This document shows positions 5,621-6,928 of a DNA stretch of 6,928 nt, in pieces. The notes below the pieces were generated by a model, which saw only the letters and a list, made by a program, of their open reading frames with translations, searched no databases and was not told where the DNA came from. Each line of letters opens with the position of its first letter. Position 1 is the stretch's first letter. Both the position numbers and the translations under genes were made by a program. Source of the stretch: Myxococcales bacterium (GTDB lineage Bacteria > Myxococcota > Myxococcia > Myxococcales > Myxococcaceae); NCBI GenBank assembly GCA_003153055.1, contig PMBV01000427.1:1-6928 (forward strand), written 5' to 3'.

Positions 5621-6817
5621 ATGACCGCTCGCCCCTCCATCGAACGACTGCACCGGCAGCTCGACGAGTACCCGCCCCTGGCGCCCGGCACGCCTCCGGT
5701 TCGGCTTCCACGCTCCAGCTATGCCTTGAGTCGCCAGCAGGCCGGCCGCCTGGCGACCGGGGGCTGTCTCTACGGTGGCCAGAGCGCAGCGTTCTGGGCC
5801 CCGCTGCGAGGTCTCCTCCACCTGACCAACGGGCCGGTGGGCTGCGGCGTCTACGCTCAAGCCAACCGTCCACAGGCGAGCGACCCCGACGGCGCGAGCA
5901 CCTTCTCGGGCCTGAACCTCACCACCGACTTTCAGGAACCAGACGTGGTGTTCGGCGGTGATCGAAAGCTCGCCCGCGCCATCGCGGAGGCCGATGAGCT
6001 CTTCCCTCTCCATCAGGGCCTCACGGTGCTGTCGACCTGCCCTGTCGCCCTCATCGGCGACGACCTCGACACCGTTGCCAGGAGCGAGGCCCAACGCCTG
6101 GGTAAACCAATCGTCCCGGTGCACTGCGCAGGGTTCAGGCGAGGGGACGGCATTGGTCAGACACACGCCACCATCACTCGAACCTGGGCCGAGTGGGCCG
6201 CGTCGCGCCCCGAGCCCGAGCGCCACGGGGTGACGCTCCTGTGCCGAGAGGCGGGAGGGGCTTGGCGGGGCATCAAACGGCTCTTGAGCGACTTGGGGCT
6301 GCAGGTGAGCACGTGGCCAGCGGGCAGCAGCAAGGAAGAGGTCGGCCACCTGGGACATGGCCGCCTGACGGTCAGCGTCGGCATGGAGTACTGGGCGCGC
6401 CTCCTTCAGCGGCAGTTTGGGTTGAGCTGGGTGGAGGCGGACTTCCTCGGCGCCGGCGCGACCTGCGACAGCCTCAGAGCCATCGCGGCGCACTTCGGCG
6501 AATCGGTGCGCGAGCGGGCCGAGGCGATCATCGCGGCTCAGGCGCCTGCCGCGCGGGCAGTGGAGGAAGGGAGCCGAGCGCGCCTCGAAGGACGTCTCTA
6601 CTTCTCGTTTGCTCCGCTGCAACCGAGGGACGTGCGCGCTTTCAAGGCGCTCGGGGTTCGCGTGGGCAGCTCGCTTCAAGGCTGGCCTGACCGCGAGGGG
6701 CACTGGCGGATGCCTCGGGTTCGCCGTCGAGCTCAGGAGCTGACCTGGGCCGAGGTGCGGGCGCTGCTCGACGAGGCCCAGCCCGACGTGGTGGACGGCC
6801 TAGGTGACTGGTGTTAA
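5621..6817 (+). CDS. Short nitrogenase component-1 alpha-like protein (NifD/NifE/VnfE-related) lacking cofactor ligands
   Basis: This 398-residue cytoplasmic protein belongs to the nitrogenase component-1 family. C49 (GGCLYGG), C75 (GPVGCGVY) and C140 (STCPVALIGDD) are spaced 26 and 65 apart, almost exactly as the NifD cluster cysteines 62, 88 and 154, so an interface FeS cluster is likely. TTDFQEPDVVFGGDRKL (101-117), LFPLHQG and PIVPVHCAGFR (163-173) are also typical. By hand alignment, the NifD Gln191/His195 region (SQSLGHH) becomes GDGIGQT. The cofactor Cys275 region reads RLTVSVGMEYWAR, with no cysteine. The protein stops at PDVVDGLGDWC, roughly 60-80 residues before the usual end, so the cofactor-histidine region is missing. 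The neighbouring frames show no continuation, so this looks like a natural end. It starts three bases after the binding-protein gene, with GGGGA at 5608-5612 as the ribosome site. A VnfE-like scaffold is one option; a nitrogenase-like reductase of unknown substrate is another. Confidence 0.87.
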   Translation: MTARPSIERLHRQLDEYPPLAPGTPPVRLPRSSYALSRQQAGRLATGGCLYGGQSAAFWAPLRGLLHLTNGPVGCGVYAQANRPQASDPDGASTFSGLNLTTDFQEPDVVFGGDRKLARAIAEADELFPLHQGLTVLSTCPVALIGDDLDTVARSEAQRLGKPIVPVHCAGFRRGDGIGQTHATITRTWAEWAASRPEPERHGVTLLCREAGGAWRGIKRLLSDLGLQVSTWPAGSSKEEVGHLGHGRLTVSVGMEYWARLLQRQFGLSWVEADFLGAGATCDSLRAIAAHFGESVRERAEAIIAAQAPAARAVEEGSRARLEGRLYFSFAPLQPRDVRAFKALGVRVGSSLQGWPDREGHWRMPRVRRRAQELTWAEVRALLDEAQPDVVDGLGDWC

Positions 6818-6928
6818 TCGGCCCTCCGCCGCCGAGGCCGCCAAGTAGGGCGCTGGGTTGCGTGTGGAATTACGGCTCCAGGGGAGCGCTCAGCGGGCCC
6901 GATGGAGCGGTCCTTCTTCTGGAGGGCT
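6811..6928 (+). CDS. Start of a second nitrogenase component-1-like protein (beta/NifN-like), cut by the window edge
   Basis: A frame opens after a TGA at 6805-6807 and runs to the window end with no stop. The GTG at 6811 gives 39 residues that start MLIGPPPPRPPSRALG and continue with C17, VWNYGSRGALSG and DGAVLLLEG. An AGGTG at 6802-6806 is a possible ribosome site, and the start overlaps the alpha-like gene by seven bases. A short N-terminus, a cysteine, and then a strand ending in EG about 22 residues later match the first cluster cysteine and the HGSQGC-type approach of NifK/NifN proteins, whose second cysteine would fall just beyond the window. The alpha-beta pairing of component-1 genes makes a partner here expected. 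With only 39 residues, the family call rests partly on context. Confidence 0.6.
   Translation, partial: MLIGPPPPRPPSRALGCVWNYGSRGALSGPDGAVLLLEG

Noticed and set aside
4478..6703. Very long open frame on the minus strand, opposite the binding-protein and nitrogenase-like genes
   Set aside because: It lies wholly antisense to two well-supported genes, its translation is low-complexity His/Arg/Ala/Val-rich without a recognisable domain, and such frames are common opposite GC-rich coding DNA.
6790..6850. Frameshift as the cause of the short alpha-like protein
   Set aside because: None of the three forward frames after the stop shows the expected component-1 C-terminal motifs, and the frame that continues contains a distinct N-terminus of a second protein with its own overlapping start.

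Overview
The window is GC-rich, almost fully coding DNA, and every supported gene is on the + strand. A TonB-dependent outer-membrane receptor implies a Gram-negative bacterium. The nitrogenase parts make it a diazotroph with an alternative (V-type or Fe-only) nitrogenase. Base and codon use fit a high-GC proteobacterium or myxobacterium-like organism, but the sequence alone does not settle the phylum.

Region 1 (1-1916) is the tail of an alternative-nitrogenase operon. It holds the C-terminal 150 residues of the component-1 beta subunit (VnfK/AnfK class, most like VnfK), a strong intercistronic hairpin, a 294-residue protein I do not recognise, and a NifX/NafY-family cofactor-binding protein. 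These genes read as catalytic subunit, unknown accessory factor, and FeV-co/FeMo-co-type carrier.

Region 2 (1917-2333) is a 417-base non-coding control region. It contains a perfect GTAC-N6-GTAC site, a GTAC-N6-GAAC site 74 bases downstream (about seven helical turns), two further GTAC half sites, and a sigma-54 (-24/-12) promoter match with the invariant GG-N10-GC. GTAC-N6-GTAC is the recognition sequence I recall for VnfA, the sigma-54 activator of the vanadium nitrogenase genes in Azotobacter. This suggests that the downstream genes belong to the same alternative-nitrogenase regulon.

Region 3 (2334-6928) is a tightly packed operon: TonB-dependent siderophore-type receptor, periplasmic metal-chelate binding protein (1-base overlap), a short nitrogenase component-1 alpha-like protein (3-base gap), and the start of a second component-1-like protein (7-base overlap, cut by the window edge). 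The short alpha-like protein keeps the three interface cluster cysteines with NifD-like spacing. It lacks the cofactor cysteine and ends before the C-terminal region that carries the cofactor histidine.

My reading is that this is a metal-acquisition module (probably for a V- or Fe-metallophore complex) co-transcribed with a divergent nitrogenase-like scaffold or reductase pair, under VnfA/sigma-54-type control beside a V-type nitrogenase operon. The regulatory match and the gene families are visible in the sequence. The imported substrate and the function of the nitrogenase-like pair are inference.
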